In this document: one piece after another, positions 25,385-36,282 of the stretch | How the letters are laid out: every line of letters begins with the position of its first letter | How positions within the stretch are numbered: position 1 is the first letter of the stretch | Source of the DNA: Polytrichum commune | Lineage: Eukaryota > Streptophyta > Polytrichopsida > Polytrichales > Polytrichaceae | Direction: 5' to 3' | Assembly (NCBI GenBank): GCA_950295325.1 | Contig: OX485803.1 | Location: forward strand, 61,393,554 to 61,457,553 | DNA: 64,000 nt | The notes under the pieces: model-generated | What the model was told of the DNA's origin: nothing | Database searches by the model: none | What the model saw: only the letters and a program-made list of their open reading frames with translations | Position numbers and translations under genes: made by a program

Positions 25385-26551
25385 ATTGGCCTCTTCGTCG
25401 TCGGGGGTGTCCTCGGTTGCAGGTTCAGCTTCCATATGCGTGGCTCCATCCACGCGATCCACCTCCATTCCTTGGACGCCAACCTCCACTTGTGTGATAT
25501 CCCTCTCGATCTCGGCAGCTCCGACGGCGACTTCCACTGTAGGGGCTGGTTGCGGCACCGGCTGAGGGGTCTGTTGCCGAGCAAAGCTCATTGCTTCTTG
25601 GAGCAAGCCCGATAGCATGGTGGGCAGTGTTCTGCTCATGATGCCCACGATTTTCTCCTCCACCCACGTCTCTGTAATCGCGGGCTCTTGAGACCGTGTA
25701 CTATGTCTCTTCGACTGCCGGTCTTTGTGCTTCCCTCGCTTGGAAGCCTTGGGTTTCGGTGGACTAGGGGGTGGGATATCTTCGCCGCTCTCATGGCGAT
25801 GTGGTGGCGACGGTGGTCCTGAGGTAGTTGGAAGATCGGGTGCGGGTGTGCCCACAACGTATTCGGTTGTGTTTTCTTCGACAGGGGCCTCGCGGTCGGC
25901 CTCTTCCCCTTCAGTAGGGTCTTCTGCTACGGCCTCATCAGGGTCCTCCTCGTGGACCTCCTCAATTTCCTCCTCCACGCCCTCGTGTTTGTCCCCGCCA
26001 TCATCATCGTCATCGTGGGTGTCCGCCTGTTCAACCTCCTGATGTGGTTCCTCTAGCGGGTCATCCGCCAGCGAGGTGACATGATCAGGATCCTCAGCAA
26101 AGTCGAGCACCTTGGCCTGCAAAGGGGAAGGTGAATGACGAAAATCGTGCGGTCGCCTTTGTGAGTGAATGGAATCGCTATCCGATTGCGATTCCAACTG
26201 CTGCTCCTCCCCTCTGCTAGCAGCCTCGTCTGTATCCTGCTCGCTAGGCGCCTCTTTGTCGTCGTCGTCCTGTTCAGGCTCTTTGTAGTCGTCGCCCTCT
26301 AAGTCGTGTCTATCAATGTCCATGGCATCGATATCCACAGCGGGTGAAGGATCTCGGGGGGCATCCTCCAACAACAGTGCTGGGGTTGCATGTTGTTGAC
26401 GATGAGGTTGCGAAGCTCTGCCGTGCGCAGCGTCATCCTCCTCTTCATCTTGGAAGTCTACTGCCCGAAGGGGACGAATGTGTTCAATCTTATCGGGCAG
26501 CGTGTGCACAAAGCAAGAGTCCATATACAAAAACACATGTTGGTCGTTCAT
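25385..26551 (-). CDS. Outer giant gene, exon 3: acidic low-complexity region
   Basis: An intact 389-codon exon (acceptor GGGCAG, donor AAT|GTAAGT, phase 0). The first 30 residues (MNDQHVFLYMDSCFVHTLPD onward) align with the start of the inner element's exon 3 (MSGLNIYSYVEDTNVQFYRT). Then come very acidic Asp/Glu stretches, a basic nuclear-localisation-like patch (KPKASKRGKHKDRQSKR), and a predicted amphipathic helix with VEEKIVGIMSRTLPTMLSGL, before a PQP-rich end. The helix has a counterpart in the inner copy (QADLITQVIQGMLAQGL). The layout suggests a disordered, nuclear, protein-interaction region. Confidence 0.7.
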
Positions 26552-26742
26552 CTGCCCACATGAACAATATAAATGTTATGTAACTTGACCCATTTAAAAC
26601 AAGAACTTCAACCCTCTAAAACTTAAAGTCCTCCCCACTTAAAATCCTTCCTGCAGTGTACAAGGGAGTATATTGCAGGGAAGATTTTAAGTGGGGAAGG
26701 AGGCAGTGAGGGACTAGGTGTAGGGTGTTGCAGAGAACATAC

Positions 26743-28130
26743 CAATGCGGCAGCAATTGGCTTCAAGCCGCCGAATAAGTTAATCACGACTCCTCCCGTG
26801 CTTCCAAGGAAGCTGAAAAACGACATATAAACCTCCATTCGCAACTCCCCCCGGGTCACTTCGTATGAAAGTTCGGACCACTCCTTGGGGTTCACATTGT
26901 AACGCCGAGCTTCAGGCGGCATCATTGGACATCGGAAGATTTTGTGGCCCGGGAGGATGCTCAGGCAAGTAAGGAAGTCCACGTAAATCATCGGTGACTC
27001 CCTCTTGCAGTCCACTTCCTTGTATAATGGATAATTCTCGGCGTGACAAGGTAAATACACCGACGGGGTATTCAGGAACGTCTGCGGATGCTTACGAATT
27101 ATGGCTGAGATGAATTCCTCAGCTGCGTTGTGGTTTCGCAAGTCAGAGACAATCATCCAAGCTGGGATGGTCTTGAGTCCGGGAGACCATATTGGATCCG
27201 TAAAATACTTCACCAAGGACTCCATGATTGAAGAGGACACTGGTTGATCGACACAACCTGGAATGAATCTAAAGTCCATGACCCCCCCTGTTATGGTGAA
27301 CTTCGACATCCAATCAAGATCACGCTTATCTTGCACAGGGATCAGCAACTTCCTTTTGAGAGCGTTGTACTCGACATATCGTGTAATCACTTGTCCGTCA
27401 GTCTCTTCAAGGTCCGTATGATGCCACTCATTCAACAAACGAAGACATGCTGGGGGCGGATCTAAGAACTTGTTATTGGGCATCCGCTTCTTGTTCAGCC
27501 AACTATCAGTAGTAACCTGGTAAAGCTTCACCACTTGGCCTTCGAGATACAGTGGTCCTTCTTGAATTTAGACCAAACGGATCGGTTGAGATACTCAGCA
27601 CCCTCCGTGTCCTTTTCCCAAATGCCAAGATCTTTTGGGTCACGTGCTGACAATTCTTGCAGCAGTATGTTTTTCCACTTCCTAAAGATACACCACGACT
27701 TCAAGAGTGACACATTAGAGTTCTTTGTTGACCTGAAAGTCACTCTAGGAACCTCTTCGCATGGCCTCACTTCGAGTATTCGTTTTGCACACAAAAGATA
27801 GTCAGACTTAGTCAAACCGGCCAAGACCCTAAAAGTTTCTCGAGTCAATGGTTTGCAGACATAAGGCTTCTCCTCGAATGTGGTTGCCGATTTCTTCTTC
27901 TCATGACGCGCTCGTTGTCTCTGTTGCGCTTCGAGGTATTCATCCAAATAGGTTGATCCTGGCTTGTCGGGATTCATGAGGGTCCCCTTCTCATGCGCAA
28001 TGAAGATCTTCTTCCACAACCTGGCAGTCTCATCATCGGCCATGATGATTACGAGCTCAACATTAAGGTCCGCGTGGGTGATACCTCTCGCAATGGCAGT
28101 GAACGAAGCCTCCATGCTTGTTGTCAAATT
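26743..28130 (-). pseudogene. Outer giant gene, exon 2: uncharacterised middle domain (frameshift)
   Basis: The exon runs from acceptor CATTGCAG to donor TTG|GTATGT. Its length (1,388 bp) is one base short of a whole number of codons. The reading frame switches near 27,557, where FKK is followed by a frame reading PLYLEGQVVKLYQV; this aligns with the inner element's FIKEKKIVRFEGEAHFNLVS, so a single-base loss is inferred. The conserved core has a DFR.IPG motif, an IPAWMIVSDLR block and LRMEVYM ending in INLFGGLKPIAAAL, each matched in the inner copy (DFRNIPG, VWLWIVEDRR, LRMDFYL, FNVFGGSKPVFAAM). I do not recognise the fold; alternating hydrophobic strands suggest an alpha/beta domain. Confidence 0.7.
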
Positions 28131-28523
28131 CTGCAATGTGGAAGTGTTAGAATACAAACATAAGGGAAATAGACAGGAGAGATGGAGTGGGAAAGAAATC
28201 AACCATGGCATCATGGTAGCTAGCTATTTAGGTAGTCATGTCTTTTTAGGTATGTATCCCTCCCATGAAGTGCTTAAGGGAGGTTCCTCTCGGCCGAGAG
28301 GAACCTCCCTTGAGCACTTCATGGGAGGGATCCCTTGAGAAATACATGGGAGGTTCCTCGCGGCCGCGAGGAACCTCCCATGATCACTGCAAGGGAGGCT
28401 CCCTTAAGAAATATATGGGAGGTTCCTCTCGGCCGAGAGGAACCTCCCTTGAGAACTACATGGGAGTGAGGGAGTTTGAAAGGAGGGAGTGAGGAAGTGC
28501 ATTGTATGAATATGCATACTTAC
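28131..28523 (-). other. Intron 1 of the outer giant gene, holding family A palindromes
   Basis: Donor AAA|GTAAGT and acceptor TTGCAG|AAT are both consensus and both phase 0, giving a 393-bp intron. Three long palindromes (below) occupy it. Intron 1 of the inner element's gene is filled with family B palindromes instead. Confidence 0.8.
28256..28445. repeat. Family A palindromes, intron cluster (3 copies)
   Basis: Cores at 28,281-28,306, 28,351-28,376 and 28,420-28,445: arms GGTTCCTC and GAGGAACC around TCGGCCGA or GCGGCCGC. The first extends to a near-perfect palindrome of about 76 bp (28,256-28,331) and the second to 38 bp (28,345-28,382, CATGGG arms). They could form strong hairpins in DNA or in the transcript. 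Confidence 0.95.
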
Positions 28524-29951
28524 TTTCCATGCCTCCATCATTTTGGGGTCGAGCGTTGCCTCAGCTTTGTTAACCCTTTGCTTTTGGGGCCTGCCTAGTT
28601 TCACCCACACTCTATGACAATACATAATATGGGTTGTCCAAGTAGGGGTGAACTTGTTAAATGAATTGGAGTTATTTAGGGTATAAGATAGGCGGACTGT
28701 CATGCTTGGATCCTCGCTCCAGACAATTGTACAAGGCCATGTCTTCAATTTATCTTTAAATGTTTGTTCTGTATCTTTGTGTCCTATAATTTCCCTTGAT
28801 GCAGCCACGCTGTGTTGACCGTTGATAATAAGAAAATTTCCATTCTTGATGTCGTCCCAAGTCATCTCTTCTCTCCATCTTTCACCCTTATTGAGCTTCG
28901 GCATTAGGCAAAGATTGTGATGAGGCCATGCCGATGGAGTCTGTATAAGGTAGTTCTTCATGAGTGCTACCCCGGCTTCATCCAGTGGGCGAGTAACCTG
29001 ATAAGATTTAGCTTGCATCATTTTCTTGATGTGGACATGGAAAACTTTCTCCACACCGAAAGGGTAAAGGTGTCCAAATAATTGGACAAATTTTTTCCTG
29101 TCCGCTGCAGCTTCCTCCAAACTTGGTTCCTCTCCATGCGCGATAACTCTCCCCTTCTCTGCTGCAATGAGCACTAGGGGAGTTTCATCTGTGTCATCCG
29201 TCGCCTTCATCTTCTTAGCCTTGGTCTTCCTGGGCTCATCAGTTGTCCTCTTCGTGGTCGGGGGTTTCCTTGGGCCCGTTGTCTCCTCGGGATTGTTGTC
29301 AAGAATTGGCGTTGGGTTGAGGGTCCTGGCCAACGGACCAATGTCACCTGAAACATTCTTAGACCTCTTAGAAGTCTCTCGTGTTCCTCCAGCTTCCTCT
29401 CCGGGTCTCTGTTTCTTTTGTGTCTTCTTATTTCCTCCATCATCATTCCTAGAAGCGACAAGAGTCTCCGCTTGTTTCTTCTTTTGCTTCTTTAGCGCCT
29501 CCTTCTCGGACGCCTCTCTTGCATTGATATCACCTATTGCTTCAAGTATAAAATTTATGGCCTTCTTGGAAATGCCAGAACCCATCACTCTCTCCATATT
29601 TTCTTTGTCCGCAGTAGGGAGCGTCGAGATTGATTGCGTGAACGACTCCATATGGAATCTGTGTCTCTTGCAATCGATGGACAAAATTCGTGTTTCAAGT
29701 CCTTCGACGACCGACACGTTTAGTTTGTCGCTATCACCGATAGCAGCCGAGGTAATTGCATTTCCCGGGTTTGGAATCCAGCTTTTGTCCACCCGGTACG
29801 CGAATGTTAATTTTAGAGGCGATTCATTATCTTTTCTATGTACTTGCAGCGACCAGTGTCGCAAGTGGGTGTCCCTTAATTCCCAGTGGACACCCTTCGG
29901 CCCCACTTGGATATCCCCAACAAGATCGGTCCATAAAACTTCTCTCTCCAT
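28524..29951 (-). CDS. Outer giant gene, exon 1: ParB/DGQHR-like N-terminal region
   Basis: An intact 476-codon exon. The ATG at 29,951 follows an acceptor-like GTGCAG, so an upstream untranslated exon is likely. It holds an N-terminal beta-rich part, a Lys/Arg-rich stretch with KKQKKKQ and KKTQKKQRP (probable nuclear signals), then a domain whose key block is NGNFLIINGQHSVAAS around residue 375, followed by W(P)CTIVWSEDP and a conserved Asn/Phe-rich segment ending in KLGRP. The inner copy has KGDFWLIDGQHSVEAS and VVWSDNE at matching places. A GQH(R/S)xxA block is the hallmark of ParB/DGQHR-type domains, which bind DNA or nucleotides. The assignment is by motif only. I infer a sequence-specific DNA-binding role. 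Confidence 0.7.
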
Positions 29952-30076
29952 GTCACCTGCACGAATCATTGAAATGGTTAGTGTGTGTGGACTGCATGAA
30001 AGAATGTGAAGTCTCAAGAGTGTGGTGTGAAAGAGAACCTCAAGAGTGGTGTGATAGTGTTTCTACATGCGAAGGG

Positions 30077-31059
30077 GAGGAGGATCCTCTCGCCCGCGAG
30101 GAACCACCTCCCCCGCTCACAGTGAGCCCTTGTGAGGTTATCAACCTCACAAAGCCAGGGCTCAGTGATGAGGGGGGGAGGAGGTTCCTCGCGGGCGAGA
30201 GGATCCTCCTCCGCCCCTCATCACTGAGCCCTTGTGAGGCAGGACTCAGTCATGAGCGGGGGAGGAGGTTCCTATCGCCCGCGAGGAACCTCCCCCCCTC
30301 ATCACTGACCCCTTGTGAGCGGTGACCCCTTGCTAAGGTATGGTGGTACCAACATTAGATATAATCAAACACTTGATATCTTATTTAGTGGTGTTTAGCG
30401 TTAGACCTCGGATGAAAGTGAAATAGATGACGGACATACCTATGGATGTATATCCTTTAAGGAACACTAACCAAATTTTGGATGAATAAAATCGGATGAG
30501 ATTGCAGGGGATGCAATGGAGTCTCATGGCACATCTAGGCATATGGTTAAATAAACCGCATGTCCTCCACAAGCACATCTATATAGTACAAGATGTGGTT
30601 AATTCTAAAATTAAATGACATCAAAAATTTAGAAATTGGAAACCTACATCACTAAAAATAAAAAACACAAACATTCGGCCGCAAGGCTTGACCTAAATAA
30701 CTTAGGCACGGTCAAGTTGAAGACCCTTGAGAGCCAGGGCTCAGTGATGAGGGGGGGGGGGAGGTTCCTCGCGGGCGAGAGGAACCTCCTCCCCCGCTCA
30801 TCACTGAGCCCTGGCTCACAAGGCGTCACTCATGAGGGGGGAGGAGGTTCCTCGCGGGCAAGAGGAACTTCCTCCCCCCCTCATGAGTGAGCCCTGGCTC
30901 ACAAGGCGTCACTCATGAGGGGGGAGGAGGTTCCTCGCGGGCGAGAGGAACCTCCTCCCCCCCTCATGAGTGACGCCTTGTGAGTCCTTGTGAGCCCTTG
31001 TGAGCCCTTGTGAGTGAGCCCTCGCCTGGGAAGAGGTTCCTCTCGACCAAGAGGAACCT
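30077..31059. repeat. Family A palindromes upstream of the outer giant gene (7 copies)
   Basis: Cores at about 30,081, 30,182, 30,266, 30,762, 30,845, 30,928 and 31,034. Arms are conserved while the centre varies (CGCCCG, CGGGCG, CGACCA and others). Several sit inside longer inverted repeats with GCTCAGTGATGAGG or GTCACTCATGAGG arms; the stem around 30,762 extends to about 80 bp. They lie just upstream of the leftward gene, so they occupy its promoter region. Confidence 0.95.
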
Positions 31060-31185
31060 CCTCCCCCAAAGCTACTTGTGTACGGATGGGAATTCCGTAC
31101 AATTCGGACCACTCATTACATTCATCGATTGATTTGATGTGATTCTATGTTTATGTTAATGTTTTACATTGGATTTAACAAGGGC

Positions 31186-31569
31186 ATGAACATAAGTATA
31201 AGCATGAGCATAAACACAAGCATGAGCATAAACATAAGCATGAGCATAAACATAACACATTCAATCAGATAACACATTCAAACACTCAGAGCACACAAGC
31301 TCTTATACAGATTGAATACAACCCCTAGGTACTCAAACACAACCAAAAAGCACATTCAAACCCTGCCTACATTCAACCAGAAAGAAAACATCACACATTC
31401 AAACACATTCAAACAAACTAAACCAGGTTCTATGAGTTTCAACACAAACACACACATTCAAACACATTCAAACAAACTAAACCAGGTTCTATGGGTTTCA
31501 ACACAAGCACACATTCAACACAAACACACACATTCAACACAAGCAGAATCAATGTAGGATTCACCACAA
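31186..31569. repeat. A/C-rich tandem repeats split by the inner insertion
   Basis: First (CATGAGCATAAACATAAG)-type units (31,186-31,260), then CACATTCAAACACATTCAAAC-type units to about 31,550. The same CACATTCAAA repeats resume at 48,686 on the other side of the inner element, as expected if one repeat tract was split by its insertion. Confidence 0.8.
31566..31569. repeat. Left target-site duplication (ACAA), inner element
   Basis: ACAA abuts the left inverted repeat and recurs at 48,682-48,685 directly after the right one. Confidence 0.8.
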
Positions 31570-31597
31570 AACACTATATTCGTTAAATTGAGACTTT
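31570..31597 (+). repeat. Left terminal inverted repeat, inner element
   Basis: Starts AACACTATATTCGTTAAATT and ends GAGACTTT; identical over 28 bp to the reverse complement of 48,654-48,681. TGAGACT at offset 19 recurs as TGAGACA exactly 19 bp further on (31,608), the same spacing as in the outer element. Confidence 0.95.
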
Positions 31598-31639
31598 TTG
31601 GGCATTTTGAGACATTCATAGAAATAAGAACAAGGATAA

Positions 31640-32130
31640 ATGGAACACATATTGATGAAAGTTGTAAGATGCGAACACTTTGAAGCGGGTGCTTAGACCA
31701 AGAACCCCATTAATAACTCATATTTGTGATGGTATAGGGTGGGCAATCGAAACCTTAGACCAAATTGAAGGGGACATCTTAAAACATTCATATTAATGCA
31801 CACAAAATATGAGAGCTTGTATGAATATGGTTTAGGTAGGGCAATCCAAACCATAGATCTTATTGAAGGGAAAATCTTAAAACATTCATATTAATGCACA
31901 CAAAATATGAGAGCTTGTATGAATATGGTTTAGGTAGGGCAATCCAAACCATAGATCTTATTGAAGGGAAAATCTTGAAACATTCATATTAATGCACACA
32001 AAATATGAGAGCTTGTAATGTATGGTTTAGGTAGGGCACTCCAAACCATAGATCTTATTGAAGGGGAAATCTTAAAACATTCATATTAATGCACACAATA
32101 AGGCACTCCAAACCTTAGACCATATTGAAG
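31640..32130. repeat. Left subterminal ~98-bp tandem repeat, inner element
   Basis: About four units carry AAAACATTCATATTAATGCA and GGTTTAGGTAGGGCAATCC followed by AAACC. The latter (31,831, 31,929, 32,026) aligns with the 20-bp family B palindrome at 14 of 18 defined positions, so these may be degenerate binding sites near the end of the element. Confidence 0.75.
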
Positions 32131-32282
32131 GCAAAATCATGTGACACTTATATTATTGCAAAAAAACAAAAAAAACAAAGTATGGCACGTAAAATGCATA
32201 GCATGCTAACACCACACATCCATTGGATAGTGCGACCCAAAATCATATTGCCTATGGTCCAAAACCCTACGCCTACTATGGC

Positions 32283-32600
32283 CTATCTAGCCTCGGAGAC
32301 TGCCTCTATCTCTTTTGCCTTTTTTTCTTTTGCTTCTTTTGTTTTTGCTTCTTTTTCTTTTGCTGCGGCTTCTTTTGCTCGCATTGCTTCAACATTCCTG
32401 AAAATCTCCGCCCCGCGACTATAGCCATTTTTGGGTTGACCGCCCTCTATAACACATTTTGGATTCCGTCGGCCGCCCGAATTATACAACAAAGAATTCG
32501 AATACGATGAAGTGGACTGTCTTGCATTTCTGGTCATGGAGTAGAAATGCTCCAACTCGACGGACACACTAGACCGCATAGGTTTACGGGTGGGAGCAAC
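32283..32600 (-). CDS. Inner giant gene, exon 6: C-terminal tail
   Basis: The exon starts after acceptor GTTGCAG, phase 0 with exon 5, and ends at a TAG. It encodes a Ser/Asn-rich segment, a YSRGAEIF block resembling the SRG repeat of the outer gene's exon 8, and a long Lys/Glu/Ala-rich charged helix (EKEAKTKEAKEKKAKE) likely to be a single helix or coiled coil. The frame is intact. Confidence 0.6.
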   Translation of the reverse strand, partial: VAPTRKPMRSSVSVELEHFYSMTRNARQSTSSYSNSLLYNSGGRRNPKCVIEGGQPKNGYSRGAEIFRNVEAMRAKEAAAKEKEAKTKEAKEKKAKEIEAVSEAR

Positions 32601-32731
32601 CTGCAACGCGTGAATGCAAGAACACACGTGTTAGTTTAGGGAGGAAGACCCAAACGTGTCACACGTTCATTTTTTAAGTGCTGGATGATTGTAATGCGCG
32701 GATAACCATGTTTGGGGGGGGGGGGGTTCAC

Positions 32732-33085
32732 CTTGTCACCGGGGGCGTTCCCGTCGGAGTCGGCGAGGAGGGGCAATGCGTCCCGCAAAGGAATAGGAAG
32801 GGTTCCACTCTTCGTTGGCCGAGCGTCCATCCGTTGCCGCCGTTGAGGTGTACTACTGCCGCCGGGCCGAGAGGGGGACGTCCGGACGCATTTGCGATTT
32901 ATGCCCTTGAGCGGCGACGGGGACGCAGATCGCCGGAAGATTTGCTTGGGTGGGGGGCTATCGACGACGCCGGCGTCAAGAGGCTCCTTGGAGTAGTCAA
33001 TGGTCGATGCGGCGTCGTAGACGGTCTCGTAGAAGAAGCTCCCCAAGTCTGACTCGCTGACGATGTCAATCGAGGGCTCCAAACG
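32732..33085 (-). CDS. Inner giant gene, exon 5
   Basis: A 118-codon exon between acceptor GCGCCAG and donor AAG|GTGAAC, phase 0 at both ends. It encodes an acidic start (IDIVSESDLGSFFYETV) and then a Pro/Ser/Arg-rich, probably disordered part with several SP dipeptides. I recognise no domain. A poly-G run lies just inside the following intron (near 32,714). Confidence 0.55.
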
Positions 33086-33187
33086 CTGGCGCAAAAAAGG
33101 AAACGAAACATAACCCAAGGGAGGAGGGTTTGATAGAGCGCGTGAAAATCAAGATACATATGAAGCATATATTACACAAAATGAAAG

Positions 33188-33246
33188 GGTGCGCGCGCGC
33201 GCCCACACACACACACATACACACATACATACACATACAAACACAC
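33188..33246. repeat. (GC)n/(AC)n microsatellite
   Basis: GCGCGCGCGC followed by ACACAC/ATACAC repeats, in or next to an intron of the inner giant gene. Alternating purine-pyrimidine DNA of this kind can adopt the Z form. Confidence 0.9.
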
Positions 33247-33258
33247 GTAGTGTCTCAA

Positions 33259-34067
33259 ATGAGCTTGTTAAATTTCGCGTGAGATAACAACTCTCTGTAC
33301 AAATGGTCTCGTGGATCCAAGTATATCTCGCCTATCGGATTGTTCCTAACAAAATTGTTTACGGGCAGTCCGCTTCCTCAGAGCGCCTGGAGGTATTTAC
33401 CAAGGTCTAACAAAAATCGGTCCCAGACCTTCTCGACCGTCCAGGTAGGGCAAACTATGAGGTTGGCCGTCGGGTTCAACATGTTCTTTGCGGCGCTGTC
33501 GTCCACCATGAGCGTGTTCTCGCGGGTGGGACGGACGTCGTAGGGGACGCCTATCAAGGACGGCCGCTGGTCCCAAAAAATGGGCTTCAAGACCTTGAGG
33601 TATTGGGGGGAAGCGGGGTTGTTTGGTTTTTTGACGACTTTGCCGTCCGGTGTGTACAATATTCTACAGGCTTCCTGTGCTAGGACCATGCAGGGGGGCT
33701 CGATGCCCTTGAAGATGAACTCCACGACGGCATTGGTGTTCTCGGCCGTCATGGAGCTCCAAACGACCACCCACCATCGTTGTTGGGCCATCTGGAGGAA
33801 GGTCCGAAGCCACGGGCGGAGGTGAACTAGCTTGCTCTTTATGAACGTGGGCGGGCCGTCGTAATTCGCGTCCTCGGGCTTGCAAAAGGGCACCGTGGGG
33901 GTCCTCGGGCAATGAACGCATTGGACGAGGACCCCGTTCAGGTCTAACACCAGGAATCGTTTCTTCGGCCGCGGGGGCGGGGCGGGTAAAATCGGGGGCG
34001 CCGCCGCGCTGCCCTCTCTGCTCCTTGGAGAAGAGCGTCGGGGAGCCGCTACGCTATGCTCCGAGCC
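33259..34067 (-). pseudogene. Inner giant gene, exon 4: FCP1-type HAD domain
   Basis: The exon begins after acceptor ATCCGCAG in phase 0. It encodes a Pro/Arg/Ala-rich lead, then an FCP1/NIF domain with motif I LVLDLNGVLVQC, motif II WVVVWSSMTAENTNAVVEFI, and motif III ENTLMVDDSAAKNMLNP. As in the outer copy, the second catalytic Asp of the DxDx(T/V) motif is Asn. A TGA at 33,378-33,380 interrupts the sequence, but the same frame stays open for about 40 more codons (NNFVRNNP, then SHAKFNK) and aligns with the outer copy (RDFVVRHRF, then QSNKFNG). The TGA is therefore probably a premature stop. The donor of this exon was not located. Confidence 0.75.
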
Positions 34068-34582
34068 CTGCGGATACGATCGAGAGAAAACGGTGGGCGA
34101 CTTATGTCATGCTATGTCCAAACGAAGCATTTAAAGAAACGAGTGTTCTCGGTGCAAACACAAAACCATTTGATTCATTTTTGGAGGGGGTGCAACAAGG
34201 GACACAAGAGAGGCAAGAGCATACAACATACATTCAAACACAGGATACAAGTATATAGGAGTAAAAAATGGTGATTATATTGTATACAATGCTCTATGTA
34301 CATCTTGATTGGGGGGAGCCGCGTTGAACGATGCGTTCAAACTAGCCTACTTCTACATCTAGCAAAAATTGAAGAGACGGGCCGCCGTGATGAAGACTTC
34401 GTCGCAAGCCGGGGGGTATGTGGACGAACGAATGGTCGGGGGGAAGTGGCGAAGGGCGCGAGTGCCGGGGGGGTGACGTGTGCGTGAGTTTAGGGTAGGT
34501 AGGGGACACGACCAAGGCAAGAAGTCAAAGACCCAGGGAGTTTGGGTCGACCGACCCAAACTGAGTGGGGTCAGTGCATTAC
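34068..34582 (-). other. Intron 3 of the inner giant gene
   Basis: Donor GAG|GTAATG and acceptor CCGCAG, phase 0. One family B palindrome (34,541-34,560, centre AC) lies 22 bp inside the donor. Confidence 0.65.
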
Positions 34583-36041
34583 CTCGCCTTGGTCGTGCCT
34601 CGACGACGTTGAGGCCGGCATCGCGTGCGTTGCCCCACCTCTGTCACCGCCGCCTCCGACGACGACGTCAGCCGCAACCTGCTCCTGCAAAGGCTGACTG
34701 TCAGGCCTTTGTCCCAACCCAACCTCCGCATGCGCATCATGCATTGGTTCATCGACTGGGTTAGGAATAGAGGTATCACCAGGCACTTGCGGGCCTTCAA
34801 CGTCTAACATGGGCTCGTCCACCGGGGTCTGGTCGGGGACGGGGTTTGGGTCGGCCGACCCAAACCCTGCAGGTTGGCGAGCGTCGCTCTGGGACGCTGC
34901 AACGTGGGCACTGTTTGGGTCGGACGACCCAAACGTGTGGGGGTCGTCCCGCTGGTGTTGTGGGGGCGAGAGGATGGGAGGCCGGAGCGGCGGGGGTGCC
35001 AATGAGCTGGAAGCTCCGGGGACGAGCCAAAGGTTGGGGTCGTCCACCTGCTGGACGGGCGGGCGGCTGCAGCAAGTGCGCGAAGCTGAAGGACTGCTGC
35101 GGCGCCGGCCACGGGCGGATATCCTGTGGAGGGAAGCCTGCGGGCAAGTGAGGGAATGAACTCGGGGGAGCCATCACCAATCCCTGCGCCAGCATGCCCT
35201 GGATCACTTGCGTGATCAGGTCCGCTTGGGACGGAGGTGGGGCCATCGCCCTTTGCCGCTCTTGCTCCAACAGGAGAGCCCTCAACTCCGCGACTTCGTT
35301 GCGGACCGAGGGCTCCTCGGCGGCGGCCTTTTGCAATCGGACGAGTTGCTCCTCGTCCCGGAGCATCTTCGCGTTGGCCTCCTCCACGGTGAGGACCTCG
35401 GGTTTCACCCTCACCATCCCGGCGAACGCTGTGGGGGAGGCAGGATCCGACCTCAGCCTCTTCGCGAGCTCCATGTCGTCCTCGTCCTCGGAGCTTATGG
35501 CGATCGTCTCCTCCACCGCATAATCGCTGTATAATTTCTTCCCCTTCAGCATTCGCCGCTCCCTGAAGGTGGCCGTCGCGTCCCTCGAATACATGTCCTT
35601 CGCGTCGGCCACCGTGAGGACGGGCACTAGCTTGCTCTGCGGCGTGGCAGCTCGCATGGCCTTCTTCCGCTGAGGGGCCTCGGATTCTTGAGTGAATCCT
35701 GTTGCCCCTTCCTCCACCTCCCCCTCCACTTTCTCTGCTTCCTCCTCATCCTCCTCTTCCTCCCCCTCCTCCGCAACCGCGCCACCTGCTCCCATAGACG
35801 GATTGCCCGGATGCAACCCGATGAGCGGCTCTGGCAATTGAACGGGGGCGCGCATGGCGAATTCACCCGGGTTGATTCGCCTCGCCATATCCAAAGGATT
35901 CTCGCCCCCCTCGACGATCTCTTCGACGTAGGATCCGGGTATCCAGTCAAGGATGTCCATTCTCTTCGCTAGCGCCTTCTGGGTCCTGTAGAATTGAACA
36001 TTGGTATCCTCCACATAGGAGTAGATGTTCAACCCAGACAT
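34583..36041 (-). pseudogene. Inner giant gene, exon 3: acidic and Pro-rich region (frameshift)
   Basis: Runs from acceptor TGTGCAG to donor GAG|GTAATG. The length leaves one surplus base, and the coding frame switches near 35,060-35,090, from one ending LLQPPARP to one reading VDDPNLWLVPGASSSLAPP. The start matches the outer exon 3; then come an acidic run (GEEEEDEEEAEKVEGEVEEG), a basic RKKAMR patch, an amphipathic helix (QADLITQVIQGMLAQGL) and a long Pro/Gln-rich part. Two family B palindromes lie inside the coding part (34,845 and 34,914) and are read in frame as FGS(A/S)DPN. The function is unknown, probably disordered interaction sequence. Confidence 0.65.
34845..34933. repeat. Family B palindromes inside coding sequence
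   Basis: Perfect 20-bp palindrome arms at 34,845-34,864 (centre GC) and 34,914-34,933 (centre GA). Both lie in exon 3 of the inner giant gene, in the same frame, so each adds FGSxDPN to the protein. Confidence 0.9.
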
Positions 36042-36282
36042 CTGCACAATCCAAATCAATAGTATTAGTATCACCAATGAAGAATAAGGAAAAATGACAC
36101 CCAAAAAAACAATAATAGTTAGTTTGGGTCGCTCGACCCAAACTGTGCATGCCCTAGTTTGGGTCGAGCGACCCAAACCAAGCATGCCCATAGTTTGGGT
36201 CGATCGACCCAAACTGTGCATGCCCTAGTTTGGGTCGCTCGACCCAAACCATGCATATACATCCACGAGGTTAGTTTCTTAC
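36042..36282 (-). other. Intron 2 of the inner giant gene, with four family B palindromes
   Basis: Donor ATG|GTAAGA, acceptor TGTGCAG|ATG, 241 bp, phase 0. Palindromes at 36,123, 36,158, 36,194 and 36,229 (centres CT, AG, AT, CT) are spaced 35-36 bp with GTGCATGCCCTAG-type spacers. Confidence 0.8.
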
